Shown: piece by piece, positions 8,526 through 17,440 of the stretch
Layout: each line of letters begins with the position of its first letter
Position numbering within the stretch: position 1 is the first letter of the stretch
Origin: Emticicia sp. BO119
Lineage (GTDB): Bacteria; Bacteroidota; Bacteroidia; Cytophagales; Spirosomataceae
Assembly: GCF_013912375.1 (NCBI RefSeq)
Contig: NZ_JACETV010000005.1
Location: 310,001 to 374,000, forward strand
DNA length: 64,000 nucleotides
Direction: 5' to 3'
The notes under the pieces: generated by a model
Databases searched by the model: none
What the model was told of the DNA's origin: nothing
The model's input: the letters and a program-made list of their open reading frames with translations, nothing else
Position numbers and translations under genes: made by a program

Positions 8526-8768
8526 ATGAAACTCATCGAATCAATCATACTTTTTGCAAGCCTTGCATTTTTAATCATGTTTGTCGATCAGGCACTTTAT
8601 AAGAAAGTACCTTTAAGCGACAGTTATTTTTTCCTGATGTTTTCATTGGCAGGTTTCTTATTTTATACGTATCGCAGGGGTTTAAGAAAAATCAAGGAAA
8701 AAAAGGAAGCCGAGGCCAGGAAAGAAGAAAAGCCGAAAAAGATTGAGCAACGTCTCAAGAAAAAATAA
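8526..8768 (+). CDS. Small membrane protein with charged tail
   Basis: 80 residues from the ATG at 8526; the longer frame upstream runs through the repeat and is not credible. Two hydrophobic segments (about residues 5-20 and 34-49) are followed by a Lys/Glu-rich tail of about 30 residues (KIKEKKEAEARKEEKPKK), probably a cytoplasmic helix. I do not recognise a family. Its 3' end overlaps the last 14 bp of the convergent membrane-protein gene, so the two C-termini are encoded on opposite strands of the same bases. Confidence 0.55.
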   Translation: MKLIESIILFASLAFLIMFVDQALYKKVPLSDSYFFLMFSLAGFLFYTYRRGLRKIKEKKEAEARKEEKPKKIEQRLKKK

Positions 8769-9579
8769 GCAAACCCGGTAGCCAGAATACCAGCTCGCCA
8801 ATCCAGCGATAGCGTTCGTTTGGTAACAGTGCTTTAGAAAGGAGCATGATTGCTAAAGTGGTACAGGCCATTAGTAATTCTATCAGGAATACTTTCTTCA
8901 TATAGCCTTCAATACTTGTTAACAGCGTAAAACCAACAAACACGGTAATCGCTATTACGATTATCAGGGTTTGTTTTTTGCCCATTTTCAGGGCAAAATT
9001 TCTTATGCCTTCTTTTTCCTGCATTTCATACCAAGAAAAAACCAAAATACTCTGGTGAACCAGCAGAATAAAATTAAAAGCAGATAGATACTGCCAGAAA
9101 CCCATATCTCTACCAACAAACGAACTTCCGAAAACAGGCGCACTATACAACAATGCCGTAGCAATCTCTTTATAATAATGATAGGCTGAAGCAGAAGCCC
9201 GCTTTTGAAGAACATGAAAATAAACAAGCAGAAAAACTGAAAAGACAATACCAAAAATAATTACAGGTTCGGGCAGAAAAAAAACTAAAAAAATACCTAA
9301 GACTGATAACACAATAATAACTACCTGCAAATAATACTGGTTATCGAAATGGAACTGATGCCGTGCATCTTGTGGCTCTGATTTAATATTATCCAGAAGC
9401 CTGTCGAAAATATAAATAATCCAGGTACATATTGCTAAAACTATCAATACTAATCCATCAGGTTGGCTCTGCCCATCAGGCATTTTCCAAAACATCCAGC
9501 TACTCAATATTGCTCCAGCCACTACATCGAGGCTTAGGTAGTGGAGGGTCAGGAGGATGGTAGTAGTTTTGCTTTTCAT
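8755..9579 (-). CDS. Polytopic membrane protein, UbiA prenyltransferase-like
   Basis: 274 residues with about eight predicted membrane segments. The segment TWIIYIFDRLLDNIKSEP after the second helix resembles the first Asp-rich loop of UbiA-type prenyltransferases, and HYYKEIATALLYSAP fits the conserved region after the fourth helix. The classical NxxxDxxxD motif is not intact (it reads IFDRLLDN), so catalysis is doubtful. Annotating it as UbiA-like is an inference from fold and loop position. Single gene; family A repeat copy 3 lies directly upstream. Confidence 0.6.
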   Translation of the reverse strand: MKSKTTTILLTLHYLSLDVVAGAILSSWMFWKMPDGQSQPDGLVLIVLAICTWIIYIFDRLLDNIKSEPQDARHQFHFDNQYYLQVVIIVLSVLGIFLVFFLPEPVIIFGIVFSVFLLVYFHVLQKRASASAYHYYKEIATALLYSAPVFGSSFVGRDMGFWQYLSAFNFILLVHQSILVFSWYEMQEKEGIRNFALKMGKKQTLIIVIAITVFVGFTLLTSIEGYMKKVFLIELLMACTTLAIMLLSKALLPNERYRWIGELVFWLPGLLIFS

Positions 9580-9590
9580 AGAAGAATTAG

Positions 9591-9729
9591 GTCTTGAACT
9601 ATGATTTACCCGATTTTATGATTTCACAGATAATCATTTTAAGGAATAAATAAATCAACATCTCATATAAAATCAGTGTAATCAAAACAATCAGATAAAA
9701 CGGTCCGCCGTCGCGGCAAAGTTCAAGAC
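9591..9729. repeat. Interspersed palindromic repeat, family A copy 3
   Basis: The left end GTCTTGAACTAT (9591-9602) and right end AAAGTTCAAGAC (9718-9729) are inverted. The last 33 bases are identical to the end of copy 1, including the GC-rich block CGGTCCGCCGTCGCGGC. It fills most of the gap between two minus-strand genes. Confidence 0.8.
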
Positions 9730-9737
9730 AGAAACTA

Positions 9738-10544
9738 CTAAACCTCCAACACAATCTCATCCCCAATCTTAATTTCACCCTTTTCTACTACCAAGAGGTT
9801 TTGCCCGAACAAGATTTTATTACCATTGCTTCTGTATTGAGCCAATGTTTTTAAAGGCTCTTTACCTTTTTCAGCAGTATCAGGATTAATGGTTGTCAGT
9901 ACACAACGGGCACAAAGTTTTACACCTGCCAGTTTAGCTTCGCCTACCTGAAAATACCGGAAGCTATCCTCATCATGGGCTTCTCCACCTGAAAAAACCA
10001 GATTCGGGCGAAAGCGTCTCATTTCTATTTTTTCGTCCAGTTTCTCATTCAGAAAGTCCAGACTTGCCTGCCCGATGATTAATATAGGATAGCCGTCAGA
10101 AAAACTTGTATGTTCTTTACGGGTAATTGAATACTTGGGGTCTGTTGGCCGGATAGACTCATCAGGTTGATAGAAAAGATGTGTTTCTTTCCCTAAAACT
10201 TCTGTAAACCAGGCATCGGCTAAATCACTGACTCTTACACCTCTCACCACATCGTCCCAGATAGTAATCATATGGTTATCGTCTGTCTGGGGGTCGAATG
10301 GTACTTTTAACGGATCAATATCTTTTGTGCGATGAGATATTTTCAGTCCATCACATTCTATGGCTACATCAATCAGGGTCATCTGCTGGTTTTCCCTTTG
10401 GGTCATAAACCTATCCTGCCCGTCAGCCAGTACCCACCGGCGGTCATATTGCAGCCCTCTGTCTTCTACCTGCGCCGAGTGAAGCGAAATTCCACCTAAA
10501 GATTTAATAGGGTAAATGTTAATTTCAGTAATAATTATTGCCAT
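9738..10544 (-). CDS. MOSC domain protein with beta-barrel N-terminal domain
   Basis: 268 residues. The N-terminal part (IYPIKSLGGI, then LQYDRRWVLADGQDRFMTQRE) is the MOSC N-terminal beta barrel; the C-terminal MOSC domain has the conserved FRPNLVF, and the cysteine segment KLCARCVLTTINPDT that holds the molybdenum-ligating Cys in mARC/YcbX-like proteins. These enzymes reduce N-hydroxylated compounds using the molybdenum cofactor. YcbX-type proteins often carry a C-terminal 2Fe-2S ferredoxin domain; here the chain ends after MOSC, so it would need a separate electron donor, as mARC does. Confidence 0.88.
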   Translation of the reverse strand: MAIIITEINIYPIKSLGGISLHSAQVEDRGLQYDRRWVLADGQDRFMTQRENQQMTLIDVAIECDGLKISHRTKDIDPLKVPFDPQTDDNHMITIWDDVVRGVRVSDLADAWFTEVLGKETHLFYQPDESIRPTDPKYSITRKEHTSFSDGYPILIIGQASLDFLNEKLDEKIEMRRFRPNLVFSGGEAHDEDSFRYFQVGEAKLAGVKLCARCVLTTINPDTAEKGKEPLKTLAQYRSNGNKILFGQNLLVVEKGEIKIGDEIVLEV

Positions 10545-10737
10545 ATTTACTTATATTTTTTCGGACACAACATTTCTCATCTAAAATCGTTTGAGTTATT
10601 AGGTCAAACACATAAATTGGAGGGAAATTCAAGGCGTTGTTGCATGCCTCTGTTTAGTGTCGGTGATTGAACAATAACATTATAGCTACAACCTATAAAA
10701 ATTGTGGGCGTGTGTGATGGCCCTACCCATTTATACA

Positions 10738-12741
10738 ATGAAAAAAATACTTTCTCTCTTTACATTTCTGCTCCTTTCAAGTGGTGTTTTTGCGCAACTC
10801 CAACTATACAAACGTGGGCTGGCAAGTTTCGATAAAGGTCAGTACGATTTAGCCATTAAAGACCTGGCAAAGGTAAATAATATTGCTGAAAGTGAAAAAG
10901 CGAATCTGAATTACAAAATAGCAGAAGCCTATCGCTTATCAAACCGCTGGGTGGAGGCTATCCCGTATTATGAAAAAGCCTTTGAAGCGAAATTATTAAT
11001 ACCGGAAGCGCATTTCCATTATGCGTTTGCCCTGAAAGCAGCCGAGAAATACGATATGGCTTTAAGAGAACTTCAACAGTTTATCGACTCTAAAAGTACC
11101 ATTAAAGCCTATAACGAAAAAGCCTACCGCGAAGTAAACACGCTAAAAATTATTGGCGAGCTAAAAAAGAAACAAACCGACATTACTTTCAAAAACCTAT
11201 CGCAACTTAATACATCAGGCGCAGAGTTTTCTCCGGCGATCCTTGGTGATGAGTTAGTTTTTACTGCTTCACGCAAAGCTAAAACCTATTCAAATGGTTT
11301 GCCGTATGTAGGATTATACAAGGCAAGATTAGCCCGCACTATGGCTGAAATAGGTAAACCTGAGAAATTCAGTGCCGCTATTTTTGATGAAGAACGTAAC
11401 GAGGGGACACCTACGTTTTCGCCAGACGGCAAAACCATGATTTATGCCAGAGGTAATACCGGTAAGAGAAAAGACTTGTCGCCTGATATGGATTTATATA
11501 TATCCCGTTATGTAGATGGCAGCGGCTGGACGGAACCCCGCTATGTTAGTGCTTCGGATTCGGCCAGTTGGGATGGTTCTCCGGCTTTTTCGCGTGATGG
11601 TAAAACCATTTATTTTGCTTCTAATCGTCCGGGAGGTTTAGGTGGTATTGACCTGTATCGGGTAAACATGGACGCATCAGGTCGTTTCGGGAATCCGGTG
11701 AATTTAGGTAAAGAAGTCAATACCGCAGGTGATGAAATGTTTCCGTATGTATCAGAAGACGGAAGACTATTCTTTGCGTCTGACGGGCATCCGGGTCTTG
11801 GTAAATTAGACCTTTTTATAGCTGTTCGGTCAGCCGGAAAAATCACGGTTGAGAATATGGGTGCACCCTATAACTCAAATATGGACGATTTCGGACTGGT
11901 GATGAGTAAAAAAGGGGATATTTTCTTTTCATCGAACAGAGCCGGAGGGACGGGCGATGACGATATTTATTATTATGAAGCACCACAAAAAACCGAAATT
12001 GCAGAAAACAAACCGATGATTCCGATTGCAACGCCTGATAGCCTGAGTAAACCAACTGAAATTAAAACGGTGAGGTATTATCTGGCAGGAACGGTTTATA
12101 CTAAAAATGCAAATAACGAAAATATACCATTGGATTCGGTAAGAATAAAAATCCTGACAACTGGTCAGGAGGAACCGATGACAGAGATTGTTACCCGGAA
12201 AGACGGTAAGTTTGGCCCGATTAATTTACAGGAAGATGGTGATTATATAATTTTAGGTAGCAAAAAGAATTATCTGGCCAAACGTGAAGACTTCTCTATG
12301 AATGGTCGGGCTATACCGCAAGCCCTGCTTACCAAAGCAATTACTGATACTACGTTTTATACCAGTCTGAATCTTGAAGAAATTGCTCTGGAAAAAACTT
12401 TCAGGGTAGAGAATATCTATTATGATCTGGATAAGTGGGACATCAGACCTGATGCGGCTATCGAATTAGATAAATTAGTGCAGGTATTGGTTGATAACCC
12501 CACTATTAAAATTGAGTTAGGCTCACATACCGACTCCCGGGCAACAGAGATATATAACCAACGTCTGTCTCAAAGACGTGCCGAGTCTGCCGTGAACTAT
12601 ATTGTTTCTAAAGGTATTGATAAAGCCCGTATTACTGCAAAAGGCTATGGCGAAAGTGAACTATTGATTAAGAATGCCAGAACCGAAGACGAACATCAGA
12701 CTAACCGTCGTACTGAGTTCAAGATTATTGAAGTAGAATAA
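10738..12741 (+). CDS. PorE-like OmpA family protein (TPR, PD40 propeller, carboxypeptidase-regulatory, OmpA)
   Basis: Start set at ATG 10738, which begins a signal peptide (MKKILSLFTFLLLSSGVFAQ); 667 residues. Domains in order: TPR-like helices (about 20-125), a PD40 WD-like propeller (about 150-410, with repeated FSPDGKTMIYAR, FSRDGKTIYFASNRPGG and VSEDGRLFFASDG blades), a carboxypeptidase-regulatory-like beta domain (about 440-540), and an OmpA C-terminal domain (about 555-667) with SHTDSRATEIYNQRLSQRRA, whose Asp and Arg bind peptidoglycan. The same order is seen in PorE, which links the type IX secretion machinery to peptidoglycan, but Cytophagales carry several paralogues. Own terminator downstream. 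Confidence 0.85.
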   Translation: MKKILSLFTFLLLSSGVFAQLQLYKRGLASFDKGQYDLAIKDLAKVNNIAESEKANLNYKIAEAYRLSNRWVEAIPYYEKAFEAKLLIPEAHFHYAFALKAAEKYDMALRELQQFIDSKSTIKAYNEKAYREVNTLKIIGELKKKQTDITFKNLSQLNTSGAEFSPAILGDELVFTASRKAKTYSNGLPYVGLYKARLARTMAEIGKPEKFSAAIFDEERNEGTPTFSPDGKTMIYARGNTGKRKDLSPDMDLYISRYVDGSGWTEPRYVSASDSASWDGSPAFSRDGKTIYFASNRPGGLGGIDLYRVNMDASGRFGNPVNLGKEVNTAGDEMFPYVSEDGRLFFASDGHPGLGKLDLFIAVRSAGKITVENMGAPYNSNMDDFGLVMSKKGDIFFSSNRAGGTGDDDIYYYEAPQKTEIAENKPMIPIATPDSLSKPTEIKTVRYYLAGTVYTKNANNENIPLDSVRIKILTTGQEEPMTEIVTRKDGKFGPINLQEDGDYIILGSKKNYLAKREDFSMNGRAIPQALLTKAITDTTFYTSLNLEEIALEKTFRVENIYYDLDKWDIRPDAAIELDKLVQVLVDNPTIKIELGSHTDSRATEIYNQRLSQRRAESAVNYIVSKGIDKARITAKGYGESELLIKNARTEDEHQTNRRTEFKIIEVE

Positions 12742-12762
12742 TAATAAACCCATCCATAAATT

Positions 12763-12799
12763 AACAGCCCTGGAATTTTTTCTGGGCTGTTGTTGTTTT
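12763..12799 (+). terminator. Intrinsic terminator of the PorE-like gene
   Basis: AACAGCCC (12763-12770) pairs with GGGCTGTT (12784-12791), then GTTGTTTT. It lies 22 bp after the stop codon. Confidence 0.8.
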
Positions 12800-12898
12800 C
12801 ATATATCTATACATCTGAACTATTCTCAAATCAGAAGATTTGATACTATCCACACCGATTTGGTAGTTTATCGTTAACGGAATTGCTATAGATAAGGA

Positions 12899-14023
12899 TT
12901 ATATTCCTTCAAGAATATTCTTCAATTTCTCCAGATTATCATCTTTACTTGCCTTTGCGCTGTAGATAATTTTCCCTTCTTTATCAATCAAGAAAGTTTG
13001 AGGGATATAGGTTATTTTCCAGAATATTCCCAACGTTTCTTCACTGTCACGAATATGAATCATATCCAGATTATGCTCTATAATAAAGTTTTTCCAGTCA
13101 TCTTCATCAATATCACTTGAGATGAGGATGGTTACTAAACCTTTATTCTTATATTTATCAGCGATTGTTTGTATTACAGGTAATTTTTGTATGCAAGGTT
13201 TACAATCAGTAGCCCAGAAATCAATCAAGACATAGTGATTTTTAAAGTTGCTGAGGTCTACTATTCTCCCGTTCAATGCCTTTTGAGATATGGCTGGAGC
13301 AATACTTCCTTCATCTAATTCTAAGTCTGCAATGGTTTCGGCTATTCTTTTACCATAGACAGACTTTCTGAACTTTTCATCAAAATTGCTTACATAAAAA
13401 TCTCTCAGTTCTTTCTCTGTAAAATCAGCATTCCACATTCCGATTTTTTTATAGAACATTTCCTGATAATAGAAACTATCGCTATGAGTTTTAACTAAAT
13501 TCTGTTCTATTCTCTGTATTAGTATTGCTTTGTCATTATAGATTTTTCTTAATGATTCATCTGTTGCTAAGGTCGGGTTTTGTCTGATAGCAGCCATTTC
13601 ATTTACTTCTTTTCTAATAGCATTTTTATGGTTTTTCTGACCAATATCATCTAATATACCATTCAATAGCAATTTGTATTTTAGATTATCCTTCCGGTTT
13701 GGATTCTTAAAAAAATCAATACGACCTGACTCCGAACTGATATAAAAATCTTCATTATTATCAAATATTTCTTCTTTATAAAGACCCACGATAGTTATTC
13801 GTAAATAAGACGTGTACGATTCTGTCTCAATCATTTCTTCGTTTGATGCATCATTTTTTGATAGAACAACCCGCTGGAAAGCAAGACCATTATCATACAT
13901 AATACTGAGGTTCTTTTTATTGACCCCTGGATGGGAAACCAGTTTTACCTGTACTTTTTTAGATTGGGCAAAGGTATTTGCACACACAGTAATCAGTACA
14001 CAAAGAAAAGTAATGAGTCGCAT
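12899..14023 (-). CDS. Exported TlpA-like thioredoxin-fold protein
   Basis: 374 residues from ATG 14023, which starts a signal peptide (MRLITFLCVLITVCANTFAQ). An upstream in-frame ATG would place 36 odd residues ahead of it. The first 230 residues are a mostly helical Bacteroidota-specific region of unknown role. The last 140 are a TlpA/AhpC-type thioredoxin domain with the redox site in DFWATDCKPCIQKLP and the cis-Pro loop near TYIPQTF. Such proteins reduce disulphides or mature cytochromes in the periplasm, often in membrane-anchored form. No cytochrome maturation genes are next to it. Single gene, divergent from the DUF5602-like lipoprotein. Confidence 0.88.
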   Translation of the reverse strand: MRLITFLCVLITVCANTFAQSKKVQVKLVSHPGVNKKNLSIMYDNGLAFQRVVLSKNDASNEEMIETESYTSYLRITIVGLYKEEIFDNNEDFYISSESGRIDFFKNPNRKDNLKYKLLLNGILDDIGQKNHKNAIRKEVNEMAAIRQNPTLATDESLRKIYNDKAILIQRIEQNLVKTHSDSFYYQEMFYKKIGMWNADFTEKELRDFYVSNFDEKFRKSVYGKRIAETIADLELDEGSIAPAISQKALNGRIVDLSNFKNHYVLIDFWATDCKPCIQKLPVIQTIADKYKNKGLVTILISSDIDEDDWKNFIIEHNLDMIHIRDSEETLGIFWKITYIPQTFLIDKEGKIIYSAKASKDDNLEKLKNILEGI

Positions 14024-14212
14024 TTGTTTAGTCAGGAAAAGCAAAGCCAGTAGAGGCCACAGCGTGTTGTTAATTATTAAAACTTTTTTTACAAAAATAG
14101 TTTTTTCCATAAAGAACCTTATCAATCCCAATATTTTAATTTTATAAACAGCCCAAACTCCTATCGTTCGATAAGAATGTCAAAAATGAGTTAAAGATCG
14201 TTATATTTGAGC

Positions 14213-14226
14213 TAAGGTTTACCTTA
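14213..14226. promoter_or_regulatory. TAAGGT-TT-ACCTTA palindrome between divergent genes
   Basis: A perfect 14-bp palindrome followed by AAAA, in the gap between the TlpA-like gene (minus) and the DUF5602-like gene (plus). A related arrangement (TTAAGGT...ACCTTAA, followed by AAA) lies at 17385-17407. It could be an operator; no regulator is identified. Confidence 0.3.
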
Positions 14227-14310
14227 AAAATTTCATCAATTTTGTGTTATCCCGTCGTCTGCCTGTTACCCTTTACAAATTATTTTCCGATCAACTAAAA
14301 TATTTCAAGT

Positions 14311-15063
14311 ATGAAACACCTGTTTACTTTAACGCTGGTAACGTTAGTTTTGCTTATGGGCTGCGAGAAAAACGAAGAAGACCCGGGCAATCCGACCTAC
14401 AAGGGTACTGAACAGACTTTAGGAAATGGCAAAGTCTATTCCTGGGTTACTTTTGCCGCCGATAATAACCCTCTGTCCATTGGTATCACGCTCACCAAAG
14501 GCGCACTCGACAACATTCCTCACACAGGTGTAGCCTTAGTCTTAGCCTTACCATCTCAGGCGGTTGGCAAAACACCTTTTAGCCACATCATGATTGATTA
14601 CCTGCATACAGGTCATGAACCTCCAGGCACGTATGATGTAGCACATTTTGATATGCACTTTTACATTCAGTCACAGGCTGAGCGTGAGGCTATTCCGGCT
14701 TATCCGGTGGCACCTGCCAAGTTTGACAATCTGCCCCCTGCTGGCTATATACCTAACGGTTATATACGCCTTCCGGCAGGTGTACCTGCGATGGGTGTTC
14801 ACTGGGCCGACCCGAAATCACCCGAACTGGCAGGAACAGGCAAGTTTACCGAGACATTGATTTATGGCTCCTATGATGGAAAAATGACTTTTATTGAGCC
14901 GATGATTGCACATGAGTTTCTGAAGGGTAGCCCGAATGTAAATAAGCTTCTGCCGTTACCGACCAAGTTTGAGAAGGCTGGGTATTACCCAATGAATTAT
15001 AGTATCAGGAAGGTAGGAGATGATATTCAGGTAAGCCTGGATGCTATGATGTTGATGCAATAA
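14311..15063 (+). CDS. DUF5602/TTHB210-like lipoprotein
   Basis: 250 residues with a lipoprotein signal (LVLLMGC lipobox, C18). The mature part contains HIMIDYLHTGHEPPGTYDVA, HFDMHFYIQS and MGVHWADPKSPEL; the clustered His/Asp residues resemble the TTHB210/DUF5602 family, whose members have a metal-binding beta fold and no settled function. An N-terminal EKNEEDPGN stretch is a flexible linker after the lipid anchor. Single gene, converging on fabH with a family A repeat between. Assignment to the family is from motif memory and moderately sure. Confidence 0.6.
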   Translation: MKHLFTLTLVTLVLLMGCEKNEEDPGNPTYKGTEQTLGNGKVYSWVTFAADNNPLSIGITLTKGALDNIPHTGVALVLALPSQAVGKTPFSHIMIDYLHTGHEPPGTYDVAHFDMHFYIQSQAEREAIPAYPVAPAKFDNLPPAGYIPNGYIRLPAGVPAMGVHWADPKSPELAGTGKFTETLIYGSYDGKMTFIEPMIAHEFLKGSPNVNKLLPLPTKFEKAGYYPMNYSIRKVGDDIQVSLDAMMLMQ

Positions 15064-15087
15064 AATTCTAAAATGACTTTTGTAAAT

Positions 15088-15176
15088 TGTCTGAACTTTG
15101 ATTTACCTGATTTTTATGATTAATATGATTAAAAACCTTTCAGCTTTATTTTCAGCTAAATCAAAGTTCAAGACAA
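15088..15176. repeat. Interspersed palindromic repeat, family A copy 4
   Basis: The shortest copy. TTGTCTGAACTTTGATTTA (15088-15106) and TAAATCAAAGTTCAAGACAA (15157-15176) are inverted and differ by one base deletion. It lies between convergent genes and can form a long hairpin, so it may also terminate transcription from both sides. Confidence 0.85.
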
Positions 15177-15181
15177 AATTC

Positions 15182-16237
15182 CTACCACCGAATCAGCGCC
15201 GAGCCCCAGGTAAAGCCACTGCCAAAGGCAGCGAGACATATCAGGTCTCCGTCCTTTACTTTGCCTGCTTCCCAAGCTTCGCATAGGGCAATTGGAATTG
15301 AGGCGGCTGTGGTATTGCCGTATTTCATGATATTATTAAACACTTTCTCGTCGGGTAGTCTTAAAGTCTTTTGCACAAACTGGGCTATACGTAAATTAGC
15401 CTGATGCGGTACAAGCATATCAATGTCAGCGGGCATTAAACCTACTTTATTCAGTGCTTCCATGATTACCTCAGGGAACTTAGTTACGGCGGTCTTGAAC
15501 ACCAGTTGCCCATTCATATTCGGGTAATAGGTTTTGTTCTCAATCAGGTTTTCGTACACAAAAATCTCTCCGTACAAAGCATCAGGGAAACCAAATTGCT
15601 CTTTGCCTAAATGCTTTCCGCCATGACTACCCGGACTAATCAGAGCCAGCTCTTCGGCATAAGTACCATCCGAATGTAAATGGGTTGTCAGGATGCCTTT
15701 GCCCTCTTCGGTAGTTGGTTGTAGCACTACTGCGCCTGCGCCATCGCCAAAAAGAACGGCTACGTTACGCCCGCGCGTAGTGAAATCAAGCCCCATTGAG
15801 TGCATTTCAGAGCCAACTACCAATATGTTTTTATACATACCGGTTTTGATAAACTGGTCGGCTACCGAAAGTGAATAGATAAAGCCCGAACATTGATTTC
15901 TTATATCAATAGCCCCCATTTCTTTTTGGGTAATGCCTAACTCACGTTGTAACAAAACACCACAACCCGGGAAATAATAATCGGGGCTTAGGGTAGCAAA
16001 AACAATAAAATCTATTTCTTCCGGTTTGATACCTGCTCTTTCGCACGCGATTCTGGCCGCATTCGCTGCCATTGTGGTGGGAGTCTCTTCGTGTTTCTTG
16101 CCGTATCTTCTTTCTTTAATGCCCGAACGCTCCTGTATCCACTCGTCAGAAGTATCCATCACCTTCATTAAATCTGCATTCGTAACTACCTGCTCAGGTA
16201 CATAAAAACCTATCCCTGCTATTTTTGAATTGACCAT
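15182..16237 (-). CDS. fabH: Beta-ketoacyl-ACP synthase III
   Basis: 351 residues. FabH condenses acetyl- or branched acyl-CoA with malonyl-ACP to start fatty acid synthesis. The Cys-His-Asn triad is present: C116 in IRNQCSGFIYSL, H278 in VPHQANLRI, N308 in KYGNTTAASIP. The TSDEWIQERSGI and GDGAGAVVL motifs also fit. It is slightly longer than E. coli FabH because of an insertion around residues 205-240, found in the FabH-like family of Bacteroidota that may accept other acyl starters. No plsX or rpmF is next to it, so it may be a paralogue rather than the sole initiating enzyme. Confidence 0.9.
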   Translation of the reverse strand: MVNSKIAGIGFYVPEQVVTNADLMKVMDTSDEWIQERSGIKERRYGKKHEETPTTMAANAARIACERAGIKPEEIDFIVFATLSPDYYFPGCGVLLQRELGITQKEMGAIDIRNQCSGFIYSLSVADQFIKTGMYKNILVVGSEMHSMGLDFTTRGRNVAVLFGDGAGAVVLQPTTEEGKGILTTHLHSDGTYAEELALISPGSHGGKHLGKEQFGFPDALYGEIFVYENLIENKTYYPNMNGQLVFKTAVTKFPEVIMEALNKVGLMPADIDMLVPHQANLRIAQFVQKTLRLPDEKVFNNIMKYGNTTAASIPIALCEAWEAGKVKDGDLICLAAFGSGFTWGSALIRW

Positions 16238-16262
16238 ATTTGTTGCTGTTTGAATCCAGCCA

Positions 16263-16294
16263 CGAAGTTACAAGAAATTCGCTTGAATGTGCAA
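16263..16294 (-). promoter_or_regulatory. Bacteroidota-type promoter for fabH
   Basis: On the minus strand, TTG (16292-16294) and TAACTTCG (16263-16270, one mismatch to TAnnTTTG) are 21 bp apart, with the -7 box about 25 bp before the ATG. Confidence 0.45.
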
Positions 16295-16451
16295 GAGAAT
16301 CTTGGAATAGTGATTATTGGCTATTAAACGGACTTCCTAACGAGTAAATAGTGAACCATAGTGTTACTTTGGCAATTTTATATAAAACTCTAATTTACTA
16401 CAATCTACACTAATTGGCACAATGTTTCACAATATCAAGTACTGTAACCTG

Positions 16452-17378
16452 TCAGCCTTTAACCGTATTTCGTACTTTCTTTCTATACTGCCAATAGAAA
16501 TAACCCACTCCACCCAACAACAAAAACACCCAAAGCCTCAACAGTATTACAATCAGGTTTTCTAAAAATAACCAACCGATTTTCACAGAATCCCAGATGC
16601 GTACGAAGATATTAGGTCTGTAATTCTCTATTTTCTCGCGGTTTTCGACCATTACTTTATGCAGGAATGTAGCCTGATAGAGTTTAATAGTAATAGTGCT
16701 GAAATCAACCTGATCTTGCAGACTAAGATTCTGGACTTTATGATTATCGGCTACTGTCTGGTGATCTAATAATTTTTCCTCTGCTTCAACAGCCGTACCA
16801 ATATTGCCTTTTCTGTTCTGATGTACACTTTGGCTGCGCTCTACAAATTTCTCCTGCCGTTTATTGGCTAAATCATTTGATAACATTTGCAGGCTTACAT
16901 CATCGGCCTTAATCGTCCGGTGGTCTATATAGAGCATCATCGTGTTTAGCTCTTTCAATACACTTAGTAAATGCTGATCAGGTACTCTGATGTTAATGGC
17001 ATTTTCGATATTTACCGAACTCACCTCTACTAATGAATCCTGACTTATCGCTATCGTCTTCTTCTCCAATACATTTGATTGCAGATGAGAATAAGTGACA
17101 AAACCACCATACCTGGTTGTCAGGTCTTCTATCTGTTCAGAAGATTTTCTTGCGTCTTTTACTTTAAATTGCAGGTCGGCAGTGCGGACAAATTTTCGTT
17201 GAGGTTGTTGAATAACAGGTTTCTTAGGTTTAGTGGGTTCTTCTGCCATAGTAGAATCTAAGGCTGCGTACTGTTCTGTTGAATTAAGAGATTTAGATTC
17301 ATAGTTGCCTGAACAAGCCATGAAGAAGTAGCCCATTGCTCCGAATAGCACTACATTGGATAAAAAATAAAATCGCAT
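16452..17378 (-). CDS. DUF4349 membrane-anchored lipoprotein-like protein
   Basis: 308 residues. The N-terminus has a lipoprotein-type signal (GYFFMAC). After a Pro/Lys-rich linker, FVRTADLQFKVKDARKSSEQIEDL opens the DUF4349 domain, which continues through a helical coiled-coil part (about 150-225), a segment with DFSTITIKLYQ, and a C-terminal transmembrane helix near 270-292 followed by a basic tail. DUF4349 proteins are widespread but have no settled role. The upstream gap carries a four-fold TTAAGAA array, so the gene is probably controlled by an OmpR/PhoB-type regulator. Confidence 0.85.
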   Translation of the reverse strand: MRFYFLSNVVLFGAMGYFFMACSGNYESKSLNSTEQYAALDSTMAEEPTKPKKPVIQQPQRKFVRTADLQFKVKDARKSSEQIEDLTTRYGGFVTYSHLQSNVLEKKTIAISQDSLVEVSSVNIENAINIRVPDQHLLSVLKELNTMMLYIDHRTIKADDVSLQMLSNDLANKRQEKFVERSQSVHQNRKGNIGTAVEAEEKLLDHQTVADNHKVQNLSLQDQVDFSTITIKLYQATFLHKVMVENREKIENYRPNIFVRIWDSVKIGWLFLENLIVILLRLWVFLLLGGVGYFYWQYRKKVRNTVKG

Positions 17379-17384
17379 AGGTTC

Positions 17385-17407
17385 TTAAGGTTTTGATTAT
17401 ACCTTAA
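17385..17407. promoter_or_regulatory. TTAAGGT/ACCTTAA dyad in the DUF4349 leader
   Basis: TTAAGGT (17385-17391) and ACCTTAA (17401-17407) are separated by 9 bp, immediately upstream of the DUF4349 ATG at 17378. It could be an operator or a leader hairpin. Confidence 0.3.
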
Positions 17408-17440
17408 AAACGTATGCGATCAGCTATAATTATGCTTTCT

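Noticed and set aside
8755-8768. Overlap of two convergent genes as evidence that one is false
   Set aside because: A 14-bp tail overlap is common; both products have consistent membrane features and independent starts.
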